A stretch of 64,000 nucleotides of DNA from Anaerolineae bacterium (GTDB lineage Bacteria > Chloroflexota > Anaerolineae > Aggregatilineales > UBA2796): assembly GCA_019637615.1 (NCBI GenBank), contig JAHBVJ010000009.1:1-64000 (forward strand), in the 5' to 3' direction. Position numbers and translations under genes: made by a program. How positions within the stretch are numbered: the stretch's first letter is position 1; each line of letters opens with the position of its first letter. Of the stretch, positions 1-7,246 are shown one piece after another. The notes under the pieces are model-generated. The model had not been told where the DNA came from. It ran no database searches and saw only the letters and a list, made by a program, of their open reading frames with translations.

Positions 1-59
1 GCTGATCGACCGGGCGGCGTCGGGATGAGTAGCAGGACATCGATAGCGCTGTTGGTTGC

Positions 60-392
60 TCAAGTTCCGGCGGCGTTCACGCTACCGTCCAAATGATTGG
101 TCAAGGCTTGATATTGTTCGCGATAGGCTTTGAACGCGCGCTGACCATCCGCGCTGAGGCTGCATAAGGTGTGCGGATACTTGCCCTTGAAGCCCTTAGT
201 GATCGTGATGTAGCCCGCTTCTTCCAGCTTGCCCAACTGCGCCGAGAGATTGCCTTTGGTGAGGCCAGTAACGTTCAGCAAGTAGTTGAAATCGGCGCTG
301 TCGCACGCTGAGAGCACCGCTACAATCGCCAATCGTGACGGCTCGTGGATTATGCGGTCAAGATTGGCGAGGTTGCGAATCTCATCGCTCAT
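60..392 (-). CDS. Winged-helix transcriptional regulator (MarR/ArsR-like, 110 aa)
   Basis: A small cytoplasmic DNA-binding protein. Residues 10-95 form a winged-helix domain: a first helix with EPSRLAIVAVL, then a recognition region TGLTKGNLSAQLGKLEEAGY followed by the wing ITITKGFKGKYPHT. This resembles the stand-alone HTH_34-type winged-helix proteins that regulate an adjacent membrane protein. The ATG lies inside the last codons of the upstream membrane-protein gene (11-nt overlap) and has GAGGTGA just upstream, so the two genes are translationally coupled. The effector is unknown. No metal-binding Cys pair is apparent, so an ArsR-type metal sensor is unlikely. Confidence 0.85.
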   Translation of the reverse strand: MSDEIRNLANLDRIIHEPSRLAIVAVLSACDSADFNYLLNVTGLTKGNLSAQLGKLEEAGYITITKGFKGKYPHTLCSLSADGQRAFKAYREQYQALTNHLDGSVNAAGT

Positions 393-1065
393 GACTCACC
401 TCATCGGCACGACGGGCGGCGTCACGCAGCGGATTGATCCCGCTCAACGTGAGTGTCGCCGCCCATGCCAGCCCCCACAGCAAGGCGGTTTGCCCGACCG
501 TCAACGGCAAAAGGAGGAAAATAGTGGTTAATAGGCTCGTCCATAGGCCGACCTGTATGTAACGAGGTAGATCAAGCCGCTGTCCCATCGCGATCAGCGT
601 GTAGCCGAGCGACCATCCACTGGCGATGAAGATCACCCGCAATAGGAACAGGTCATCGACAAGCTGCGCAGTTTGCAGCAGCATCCCTATACCCAACGGT
701 ACCAGCATCACGATGACCGAGATCAGCGAAATATGGAATGGAACGACGATCTGCTTGGATTTGACGTAGCCCGTGTTACGCCATAACCAGCGCCGCCGCA
801 GGACGCGCATCACGAGCAGCGCCGCCAAGGTTAGCAGCGACGGTATCAGGACGATGATCATGGTTGTGGTGCGTCCCAACGTCCCGAAGCGCTTGCCTAG
901 CTCGACCATGATCGATAGCCATATATTGGCATGATCAAAGATGAACCATGTCATGATGCCACTTGCCGCCATCATCAGCCCTAATTGAAAGTCGCGCAGT
1001 CCGTCGGAGAATTCATAACGCTGCGTTTGCTGTACCAATTTATCGACATCCACGTGCGTGTTCAC
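382..1065 (-). CDS. Polytopic membrane protein of unknown function, partner of the winged-helix regulator
   Basis: I do not recognise the family beyond its architecture. A soluble N-terminal segment (about 30 residues, with YEFSDGLRDFQLGLMMA) leads into about six hydrophobic helices separated by short Arg-rich loops (RVLRRRWLWR). The C-terminus is charged. I placed the start at GTG 1065 rather than ATG 1086 because a full AAGGAGG ribosome binding site sits 5 nt before the GTG, inside what would otherwise be coding sequence. This gives 227 aa. It overlaps the regulator gene by 11 nt, so the two form an operon. Pairs of a small winged-helix regulator and a 200-250 aa membrane protein are common in bacteria; whether the membrane protein is sensor, transporter or target is unknown. 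Confidence 0.8.
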   Translation of the reverse strand: MNTHVDVDKLVQQTQRYEFSDGLRDFQLGLMMAASGIMTWFIFDHANIWLSIMVELGKRFGTLGRTTTMIIVLIPSLLTLAALLVMRVLRRRWLWRNTGYVKSKQIVVPFHISLISVIVMLVPLGIGMLLQTAQLVDDLFLLRVIFIASGWSLGYTLIAMGQRLDLPRYIQVGLWTSLLTTIFLLLPLTVGQTALLWGLAWAATLTLSGINPLRDAARRADEVSHER

Positions 1066-1247
1066 ACAAGCCTCCTTGGTAGGCATTCACGTCACTGTAA
1101 ATTCATTATATCATAAACTGGTTTGCGATGTAAACTAGTCTGCAAAAACACAGCCCCAAAATCAGCATATCGGGTCTGCTCTGTGATAGGCGAACGATTC
1201 AGCCTATTTTTCGCGCTTCCCTATACTCAGATCGGGGCAACAGCGGT

Positions 1248-1253
1248 TATAAT
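1248..1253 (+). promoter_or_regulatory. -10 box of ribF, probably giving a leaderless mRNA
   Basis: A perfect TATAAT ends 7 nt before the ribF ATG at 1261. Transcription would therefore start at or within a base or two of the start codon. No ribosome binding site is present. No convincing -35 box is seen 16-18 bp upstream. Confidence 0.55.
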
Positions 1254-1260
1254 TTGCGCC

Positions 1261-2205
1261 ATGCAACATATCTATAACCTGACTGAAGCTCATCTAGATC
1301 AACCCTCGGTCGTCACCATCGGCGTGTTTGATGGCGTACATCGGGGTCATCAGCACCTCATCAGCCAGCTTGTCGAAGAAGCACATACTTCGGGACGGCT
1401 GGCGGTGGTGCTAACATTGTTCCCGCATCCCGATGTCGTTTTGCGCGGGCTGACGGGTCGCTATTACCTGACTACTTCCGAACAGAAAGCCGCGCTGCTC
1501 GGCGCATTGGGCGTCGATGTGGTCGTCACACACCCGTTTAACGACGAGGTGCGGCGGATGCGCGCTGCGGCGTTCGTTGACCAACTGTGTGAACACCTCC
1601 GCATGTCCAGCCTGTGGGTGACGGCGGATTTCGCGATGGGCTACCAGCGCGAGGGCAATTTCGCCTATCTGACGGCGCAGGGCACGGAGAAAAACTTCGA
1701 AGTGCGGCAGACCAACCTCGTCCAAGCTGACCACAACAGCGCCACCATCAGCAGCACCGATCTACGCAGTGCGCTGCTTGACGGGCAGGTGGAACAAGCG
1801 GCGGCATGGCTGGGACGGCTGTACCGCGTGGATGGCCTCGTCGTGAAGGGCGACCAGCGCGGGCGCACCATCGGCTTCCCCACCGCCAACCTCGACATCT
1901 GGGCGGAACAGATCATCCCCGCGACGGGCGTGTATGCGTGCTGGGCATATCTGGGCGACGAGCGTTTTATGGCGGTCACCAACATCGGCTATCGGCCTAC
2001 CTTCGGCGGGCAAGACATCCGCGTCGAGGCGCACTTGCTCGGCTTTGATCGCGACATTTACGGTCAGACGTTGGGGTTGGAATTCGTGGCGCGGCTGCGT
2101 GGCGAGCAAAAATTCAGCGGCTTTGAGGCGTTGGTGCAACAGATTCACGCGGATGTGGTGAAGGGCAGTCAGGTGCTGACGAAATACGCCGAGCAGGAAA
2201 TCTAG
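1261..2205 (+). CDS. ribF: Bifunctional riboflavin kinase / FAD synthetase
   Basis: Makes FMN from riboflavin plus ATP and then FAD from FMN plus ATP, in the cytoplasm. The N-terminal nucleotidyltransferase half (about residues 1-180) has GVFDGVHRGHQHL, the HxGH-type adenylyl-transfer motif. The C-terminal flavokinase half (about 185-310) has GRTIGFPTANLDI, with the PTAN motif that binds ATP/Mg. The length of 314 aa is normal for the family. The reading frame is open further upstream to 1123, but that part is unlike the family and contains the -10 box, so ATG 1261 is the start. The lipoprotein gene follows after 2 nt, suggesting co-transcription. Confidence 0.95.
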   Translation: MQHIYNLTEAHLDQPSVVTIGVFDGVHRGHQHLISQLVEEAHTSGRLAVVLTLFPHPDVVLRGLTGRYYLTTSEQKAALLGALGVDVVVTHPFNDEVRRMRAAAFVDQLCEHLRMSSLWVTADFAMGYQREGNFAYLTAQGTEKNFEVRQTNLVQADHNSATISSTDLRSALLDGQVEQAAAWLGRLYRVDGLVVKGDQRGRTIGFPTANLDIWAEQIIPATGVYACWAYLGDERFMAVTNIGYRPTFGGQDIRVEAHLLGFDRDIYGQTLGLEFVARLRGEQKFSGFEALVQQIHADVVKGSQVLTKYAEQEI

Positions 2206-2207
2206 CG

Positions 2208-3107
2208 ATGCGCACGCGATCCCCGTTGGTCGCCGTCGTCAGCAGCCTCGCTATCGTCGGTCTACTGCTGTTAGTGGCTGGCTGCGACACCGTCGAGCCG
2301 ACACCGACGCCTACCCAAACGGCCTATATTCTGCCCGCCAGTCCCGTTGTGCTGCCCGCCGTACCTACTGATAACGCGGCAGTCGATAATCTCGATAACA
2401 ATACGGGCGGTTACACCCCCGGCGCAATGCCAACCGTAGCGGGCGCGGATGCCACCATCACGCCGACGCCGCAGCCGACACAGGTCGCGCTGGAGATGGA
2501 ATTCACCGCGCCGGATGGCCTGTTGATCGCGGCGACGTATTACGCGGCGGTGCGTCGTCCCGCGCCCACCGTAATTTTGCTGCATATGGTTGGCAGCAAT
2601 AAGGAAGCATGGCAACCGCTGGTCGGCAAGCTGCAAACGGCGGGTTACAACGCCGTTGCCATCGATCTGCGCGGGCACGGCGCGACGGGCGGCACCATCG
2701 ATTGGGTGAAGGCGCAGCAAGACATCCTCAGCGTGTACCAGCAAGTGAGCGTACTACCCAACGTCGCGCCAACGCGCATCAGCATCATCGGCGCGAACGT
2801 CGGCGCGAATCTGGCGATCACGGCGTGTGCGGCGCTGGAAAGCTGCCGTTCGGTCGTGCTGCTCAGTCCGAGCCTCGATTACTTCGGCGTGACAACGGGC
2901 GACGCCATGACCAGCCTGACGATTCCCGCACTGATCGTTGCCAGCCGCAATGACGCGTCCAGCGGCGAGGCCAGCGCACGCCTGAACGGGCTAGGCAGCG
3001 GTGATCGGCGGCTGATCCTCAACGATGGTGACGTACACGGCACCAATCTGCTGACCAGCCAGCCCGATCTCGGTGATACGATCATCCAATGGCTAGACGC
3101 GCACTGA
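2208..3107 (+). CDS. Lipoprotein with alpha/beta-hydrolase fold and a substituted nucleophile
   Basis: Exported, lipid-anchored protein of 299 aa. The N-terminus has a hydrophobic stretch ending in the lipobox LVAGC (Cys 26), then a Thr/Pro-rich spacer. From about residue 98 an alpha/beta-hydrolase fold is visible: VILLHMVGSN (oxyanion region), AIDLRGHGATGG, the nucleophile-elbow position IIGANVGANLA, and a late acid/His segment ending DVHGTNLL. The elbow should be G-x-S-x-G but reads G-A-N-V-G, so the catalytic Ser is Asn. It may be a non-catalytic binding protein or have changed chemistry. It lies 2 nt after ribF and converges with the deaminase gene, 3 bp apart. Confidence 0.85.
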   Translation: MRTRSPLVAVVSSLAIVGLLLLVAGCDTVEPTPTPTQTAYILPASPVVLPAVPTDNAAVDNLDNNTGGYTPGAMPTVAGADATITPTPQPTQVALEMEFTAPDGLLIAATYYAAVRRPAPTVILLHMVGSNKEAWQPLVGKLQTAGYNAVAIDLRGHGATGGTIDWVKAQQDILSVYQQVSVLPNVAPTRISIIGANVGANLAITACAALESCRSVVLLSPSLDYFGVTTGDAMTSLTIPALIVASRNDASSGEASARLNGLGSGDRRLILNDGDVHGTNLLTSQPDLGDTIIQWLDAH

Positions 3108-3110
3108 CGA

Positions 3111-3575
3111 TTAGCGCTTCCAGTAAGCCAGATGAATCGGCGCGGCTTCCTCTTCCAAGATCGGGCCGATGACCTCGACCTGATGGCCTAACCCGTGCGC
3201 GAAGACTTCCTCACACGGCAGGTCGAAGCCACCGCCGCCCGTGATCTGCGCCAAGCGCTTCTCCGAGCAGGCATACACCATCCGCCCGATGTTCGACCAG
3301 TAGATCGCGCCAGCACACATCACGCACGGTTCGGTGCTGGTGTACAAGGTGCAGTCCTTCAGGAAGTCCGCCTCGTACTTGGCGACCGCCAGCCGCACGA
3401 GATTGGTTTCGGCGTGGTTGGTCGGATCATGCAGCGTGTAGATGGAATTTTCGGCGCGCAAGATGATCTCGCCGTTTTTCACCAGCACCGCCCCGAACGG
3501 CTCATTACCGTGTTCGACGGCGCTCTTGGACAGGGCGATGGCTTCGCGGACGAATGGAAAATGTTCCTCGGTCAT
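3111..3575 (-). CDS. Zinc-dependent nucleoside/guanine deaminase (CMP/dCMP deaminase superfamily)
   Basis: Hydrolytic deaminase of a purine base or nucleoside. The zinc site is complete: HAE at residues 54-56 (His ligand, catalytic Glu) and PCVMC at 83-87 (two Cys ligands). The length (154 aa) and the downstream segment GAIYWSNIGRMVYACSEKRLA fit the guanine deaminase / tRNA adenosine deaminase branch. Substrate cannot be fixed from sequence, although the compact C-terminus ending AYWKR resembles guanine deaminases of the GuaD type more than TadA. AAGGGA stands 7 nt before the ATG. It is probably a single-gene unit. Confidence 0.92.
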   Translation of the reverse strand: MTEEHFPFVREAIALSKSAVEHGNEPFGAVLVKNGEIILRAENSIYTLHDPTNHAETNLVRLAVAKYEADFLKDCTLYTSTEPCVMCAGAIYWSNIGRMVYACSEKRLAQITGGGGFDLPCEEVFAHGLGHQVEVIGPILEEEAAPIHLAYWKR

Positions 3576-3620
3576 GTAGATTCCCTTCCCGATGTACTCA
3601 TACTGTGTTCATCTGTCTTG

Positions 3621-3651
3621 ACTCAGCACTAAGGATTAAGCACTCAGCACT
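3621..3651. repeat. ACTCAGCACT / AGCACTCAGCACT micro-repeat block
   Basis: Two copies of ACTCAGCACT separated by AAGGATTAAGC, in the gap between the VOC gene and the deaminase gene. Related blocks occur at 39384-39413 (other strand), 61578-61595 and 61845-61867, always between genes. Confidence 0.55.
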
Positions 3652-4051
3652 ATCTCGGCTGCTGGAAAAACGTGATCTGCATTCCGTCGGGCGCTTCCAG
3701 CCGCGCGTTCAACGAGTCCCACGGCGTGATCGCGGGATCATGCACCAAGCGTGCGCCCATCGCGCGGGCGGCAGTAATCGCGCTCTGGATGTCGGGGAAT
3801 TCCAGTGCCAAGCGTACCGGGCCAGCGACGCGCTGCCCGACTTCGGCCTGATCGATGAATTCGGCTTGCGGGCGGTCGATCAGTTCCAATGTGGCTTGCC
3901 CCGCCGCGAGGATCACGCCGCGTCCAGTTGGTTCGTCCCATGCTTTGACGACCGACAAGCCCAAGCCATCGCGGTACAGCCGCACGGCTTCGTCAAAATC
4001 ATCAACGGTGAGCGCGACCCTCAATTCACGTATTTCATTCGATGCTGCCAT
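3650..4051 (-). CDS. VOC (glyoxalase/bleomycin-resistance) family protein
   Basis: A 133-aa single-module vicinal-oxygen-chelate protein with two beta-alpha-beta-beta-beta halves: ELRVALTVDDFDEAVRLYRDGLGL at residues 7-30, and GPVRLALEFPDIQSAITAARAMGARLV starting about residue 77. It ends with the typical EAPDGMQITFFQ strand. Possible metal ligands include E126-type positions in LEAPDG, but the full H/E set is not clear, so it may be a binding protein rather than an enzyme. GGAGGGA precedes the ATG. Substrate unknown. Confidence 0.87.
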   Translation of the reverse strand: MAASNEIRELRVALTVDDFDEAVRLYRDGLGLSVVKAWDEPTGRGVILAAGQATLELIDRPQAEFIDQAEVGQRVAGPVRLALEFPDIQSAITAARAMGARLVHDPAITPWDSLNARLEAPDGMQITFFQQPR

Positions 4052-4172
4052 CTAGCGTTCCCTCCCGGTGCTTTATTACAGTGTATGATTCTCGCTCGGA
4101 TGCGCGTCAACACAATAGCCAAGCGCTGGCAACTACGACGATCCGCCGCCGAAGTGAAGGAAATTCCCCAAC

Positions 4173-4640
4173 ATGACCATCGAACCGACTTACAGCCTTG
4201 ATGACACCGATTGGAAGCTGCTGCAAGCCTTGGAAGAGGACGCGCGGCAGTCCTTCACCGCGCTTGGCGAACGGATCGGGTTGTCGCGTCCGGCAGTCGC
4301 GGAGCGCATCCGACGGCTAGAAGAACTCGGCATCATCGCGGGCTATCATGCGGAGATCGACCTCAGTAAGCTAGGGCAGGGCATCACGGCTTTCATCCGC
4401 ATGAACACCAACAAGAAAGAGGACGCCGCCAACCTGACCGCGCTGCTCATGGAGATGGATGAGGTCAAAGAATGCTATCGCGGTACGGGCGGCGACTGCT
4501 TCACGATCAAAGTGGCAGTGTCGTCCATCCCGCATCTCGACGCGGTCTTGGAGCAAATCCGTGACTATGGCAACCCGACGACCTCCGTGATGCTGGCCTC
4601 GGTCATCCGCAATCGGCAGTTGCGCAAGACGACTACGTGA
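4173..4640 (+). CDS. Lrp/AsnC family transcriptional regulator
   Basis: DNA-binding regulator of 155 aa. It has an N-terminal AsnC-type HTH at residues 10-65 (LLQALEEDARQSFTALGERIG then LSRPAVAERIRRLEELGIIAGY) and a C-terminal RAM ligand-binding/oligomerisation domain at about 70-150, with VKECYRGTGGDCFTIKVAV containing the ligand-pocket G-x-x-D segment. AAGGAAA precedes the ATG. It converges on the FAD monooxygenase gene with an 8-bp overlap of the 3' ends. Lrp-type proteins usually sense amino acids; nothing local identifies the ligand. Confidence 0.93.
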   Translation: MTIEPTYSLDDTDWKLLQALEEDARQSFTALGERIGLSRPAVAERIRRLEELGIIAGYHAEIDLSKLGQGITAFIRMNTNKKEDAANLTALLMEMDEVKECYRGTGGDCFTIKVAVSSIPHLDAVLEQIRDYGNPTTSVMLASVIRNRQLRKTTT

Positions 4641-5799
4641 GCAGACTTTCGACGCTGAATTGTTTACCCACCAATTTTGCCACTGGCGCGATATCCATCA
4701 GGCGAACCGCCCATGTGGTGAGCGCGACCCGCAGATCGGTGCTGGGGATGAAGTTGGGGGCAAAACGGCGGGCTTTGGCTTGTGCCCGTTCAATATGAGG
4801 CCGTAAGCGCGCTTCGTAGCGGTCGAAGGCCGTGCGGTACTCTGCGGCATCGTGCAATGCTTCCGCGAGAAAATAGGCACCTGCCATCGCCATCGCCGCT
4901 CCCTGCCCGGAAATCAAGGTGAGGCAGTGGGCAGCATCACCGATAAGCGCCACGCGATTGGTTGACCAGACGGGCATCTCGATCTGTGTCACCGTATCCA
5001 TGAAGATCGGCGTATCGGGAGGCAGCCCATCCAGCACTTTGGACACCAACCAACCGTGCTGATGAAGCTGACTGGTCAGGAGCGCGAGGCGTGATTCTGG
5101 CGGGATATGCCCTTCGTCATCGTGCTTAAACACCACATAAATCAACCATTGATCGGGATCAACGGCTAGTACGCCGAATTGGCAATTCGGGGTGAGATGC
5201 AACACGTAACCCGGTTCGATGATGTCCGGCTGCGCGGGTGCCGGAAACACCGCGACATAATAGCCGAGATAGCGCGCATACTCCGCTTCGATACCAAACG
5301 CCAGACGGCGCACATTAGAATGGATGCCATCGGCACCAACGACGATGTCAAAATCCTGTTCCTCACCGCTAGGCGAAAACCGCACGGCCACTTTGCTGTC
5401 GGATTGGCACACGTCGCTGATGGACGTGGCAAAATGTACGGGGACATCGTGTTGAATCGCTTCGTATAACGTGATGACCAGATCGCGACGGTTGAGCGCG
5501 AGATAACGGTCTCTGGTATTGGCGGCTTGCAGCAAGCGTTCCATAGATAGCCGTGCTGTCGTATGTCCTTGATTATCTACATAGACTAACTGCGAAATCG
5601 GCAAACTTTTGGCTTGCAAGTGCGGAATGATGCCCATCCGATTCGCCACGTCCCACCCGCTGCCTGCGAAGTCGATCATGTAGCCTGCGGTACGGATGTC
5701 CGGCGCTTTTTCGACAACGGTGGGCGTATGTCCGTACTGCTTCAGCCAATAGGCAAGCGTCAACCCGCCGATTCCGGCACCTACAATCAAGATATTCAT
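4633..5799 (-). CDS. FAD-dependent monooxygenase (PHBH fold, TetX/UbiH-like)
   Basis: A 388-aa single-component flavin hydroxylase that would use NAD(P)H and O2 to oxidise an aromatic or polyketide-like substrate. Seen: N-terminal Rossmann GxGxxG in IVGAGIGGLTLAYWL with an acidic end to the second strand (VVEKAP); the DG motif IVVGADGIHSNVRRLAFG at about 150; and the second FAD motif VALIGDAAHCLTLISGQGA near 285, with GD binding the FAD ribityl/pyrophosphate. Length is normal. AGGAGG stands 5 nt before the ATG. It lies downstream of the TetR/DUF385 genes on the same strand after a 27-bp gap, so it may be the third gene of that operon. Confidence 0.92.
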   Translation of the reverse strand: MNILIVGAGIGGLTLAYWLKQYGHTPTVVEKAPDIRTAGYMIDFAGSGWDVANRMGIIPHLQAKSLPISQLVYVDNQGHTTARLSMERLLQAANTRDRYLALNRRDLVITLYEAIQHDVPVHFATSISDVCQSDSKVAVRFSPSGEEQDFDIVVGADGIHSNVRRLAFGIEAEYARYLGYYVAVFPAPAQPDIIEPGYVLHLTPNCQFGVLAVDPDQWLIYVVFKHDDEGHIPPESRLALLTSQLHQHGWLVSKVLDGLPPDTPIFMDTVTQIEMPVWSTNRVALIGDAAHCLTLISGQGAAMAMAGAYFLAEALHDAAEYRTAFDRYEARLRPHIERAQAKARRFAPNFIPSTDLRVALTTWAVRLMDIAPVAKLVGKQFSVESLLT

Positions 5800-5826
5800 A
5801 TGGCCTCCTGCTCCCTGACGTGAACG

Positions 5827-6366
5827 TTATGTGTGATCCGCTAAACGCGTGTCGATGCGTAGTGCGACCAAAGGAACGCTGTCGGCTAGATGTTGCGCTC
5901 CTTCAGCGGTAGGTGGCACTGGCGTCCCTAGCATGAAGCCGCTCAGTGCGCGCATAGCGGTTGGATGTGCCTGCGCATATTTGAAGAAGATCGATGCTGC
6001 TTCGTCCGGCGGTAAGCGCGAGGCAAGGCGCTGGCTACGCTGCCGACCCACCTGAATCATGACCTGTGGATCGTGTTGAATATTGCGAAACCAGTTGGCT
6101 TTCTCGCCCCATCCCGAAGCGATGTAAAAAGTGTCGTCCGCTTGGTCATGGTAGACCACTTCTACCAGCACGTAGCGCCGTTTCCCACTGTTGCGACCAC
6201 GATGCATCAAGAGGAGGAAACGGTCACCAAACAGCCAACCAAGATTGGCGCGATACAACCAGATTGGCGCGCGAAACAGCCAGCGCTGCACGCCGGAGGG
6301 CAATGTCCCTGTTCTCATCAGATAACCCGCCTTTCGTGTCCGTCCCCTGTCGGCGGATGCGGACAT
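5827..6366 (-). CDS. DUF385 / nitroreductase family deazaflavin-dependent oxidoreductase
   Basis: A 179-aa protein of the F420H2-dependent Ddn/PNPOx-like split-barrel family. Recognisable parts are LMHRGRNSGKRRYVLVEVVY (basic cofactor-phosphate region, about residue 50), FYIASGWGEKANWFRNIQHDP and VALRIDTRLADHT at the end. In this family the cofactor is coenzyme F420 rather than FMN; that is family knowledge, not shown here. Start: a TTG (6372) overlapping the TetR stop is possible, but ATG 6366 has CAGGGG 7 nt upstream and is preferred. It is translationally coupled to the TetR gene and probably controlled by it, together with the FAD monooxygenase downstream. Confidence 0.86.
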   Translation of the reverse strand: MSASADRGRTRKAGYLMRTGTLPSGVQRWLFRAPIWLYRANLGWLFGDRFLLLMHRGRNSGKRRYVLVEVVYHDQADDTFYIASGWGEKANWFRNIQHDPQVMIQVGRQRSQRLASRLPPDEAASIFFKYAQAHPTAMRALSGFMLGTPVPPTAEGAQHLADSVPLVALRIDTRLADHT

Positions 6367-6368
6367 GC

Positions 6369-6992
6369 TCAACCCCTGTGTGTGTCGGAAGGTGCTGGAT
6401 TAGTCAAGCCGTCCAAGAGCAAATCTGCCAGCATCTTCCAAGTCTCCTGCATTTTCCAGACAGGGTTTCCCAACAAATATTGCGCCATCACGCCATCAAT
6501 GGCGGCGGCGATGCTACGCGCGGCAACATCCGCTTTGACCGGTCGAAACGCCCCTTTGTCGATGCCATCCTGAATAATGGCCGTGACGATAGCCACGTAA
6601 TCGGCGTAAACGTCGATGAGTGCGTCGCGCACCTTGGGTTGCTGCCAAGCCTGCACAAAAAAATCCATGTAGATGTTCATCATGGGCGCGGCACTGTCCG
6701 AGGCGCTCAACGATTCCGTGATGAGCGCGCGTAAGCGTTGTTCGGGCGGCAGCGCGGCGCTTGCCAGCACTAGTGCATTGGCGGCGGTGATGAACTGGTC
6801 GAACACAAACTTGACGACCGCTACCGTCAGCGCTTCTTTATTCTCGAAATACCAGTAGAGCGTCCCTTTGCTCAACCCACTCGCCCGCACAATATCATCC
6901 ATGCTGGCGCGCTCCAAGCCTTTTTCCGAGAAGACGGCGAGCGCACTTTCTAAAATCTGGCGTTTACGCAGTTCTTTAGCGGTGTCGGTCAC
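6369..6992 (-). CDS. TetR/AcrR family repressor
   Basis: A 207-aa regulator with an N-terminal TetR HTH: ILESALAVFSEKGLERASMDDIVRASG then LSKGTLYWYFENKEAL. The C-terminal ligand/dimer domain is variable. The frame is open up to 7121, but I start at GTG 6992 because AGGA precedes it and because the upstream part contains the promoter and a 30-bp palindrome rather than family sequence. It leads the DUF385 gene (3-bp spacing) and probably the FAD monooxygenase, and is divergent from the ABC exporter at 7247. Autorepression through the palindrome at 7020-7049 is strongly suggested. Its ligand is probably a small hydrophobic or aromatic compound handled by those enzymes. Confidence 0.93.
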   Translation of the reverse strand: MTDTAKELRKRQILESALAVFSEKGLERASMDDIVRASGLSKGTLYWYFENKEALTVAVVKFVFDQFITAANALVLASAALPPEQRLRALITESLSASDSAAPMMNIYMDFFVQAWQQPKVRDALIDVYADYVAIVTAIIQDGIDKGAFRPVKADVAARSIAAAIDGVMAQYLLGNPVWKMQETWKMLADLLLDGLTNPAPSDTHRG

Positions 6993-7019
6993 GTTGGTTC
7001 CTAAATAATTGGCCTTAGC

Positions 7020-7049
7020 GTTTCTAGACTGACCGGTCAGTCTAGAAAC
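7020..7049. promoter_or_regulatory. 30-bp perfect palindrome, TetR operator
   Basis: Every base pairs: the two 15-bp arms meet at 7034/7035 around ACCGGT, inside an ACTGACCGGTCAGT core. It directly abuts the -10 box of the TetR gene and covers the expected transcription start, 28 bp before the GTG. GACCGGTC cores are typical of TetR-family operators. It could also affect the divergent ABC gene about 200 bp away. Confidence 0.85.
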
Positions 7050-7078
7050 AGGATACAACACTTGCCGTGATCTGTCAA
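7050..7078 (-). promoter_or_regulatory. Sigma-70-type promoter of the TetR operon
   Basis: On the minus strand: TTGACA (7078-7073), a 17-bp spacer, and TATCCT (7055-7050). The start site would fall inside the palindrome at 7020-7049. Confidence 0.8.
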
Positions 7079-7186
7079 CGAGGAGTATCGGAATCAGCAG
7101 GGCACGTTTTCTCATCATCAACAGCTACAAGATGAGTCGTGAGTTCAAGATATTCAAGCCAATCCCTCATTTGACTAATTTCGCAA

Positions 7187-7215
7187 TTGACTAAAATTAA
7201 AAATCTTGATATTGT
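7187..7215 (+). promoter_or_regulatory. Candidate promoter of the ABC exporter
   Basis: TTGACT (7187-7192), a 17-bp spacer and TATTGT (7210-7215) in an AT-rich stretch 30 bp before the GTG. A second TTGACT lies at 7171. Weak -10 match, so only a candidate. Confidence 0.35.
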
Positions 7216-7246
7216 TGTTCAAGTCTCTGGCTAATAAGGATTTGCC

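Noticed and set aside
1..59. Possible coding end at the left edge
   Set aside because: Too short to decide; several frames are open but none has a start, stop or motif that settles it.
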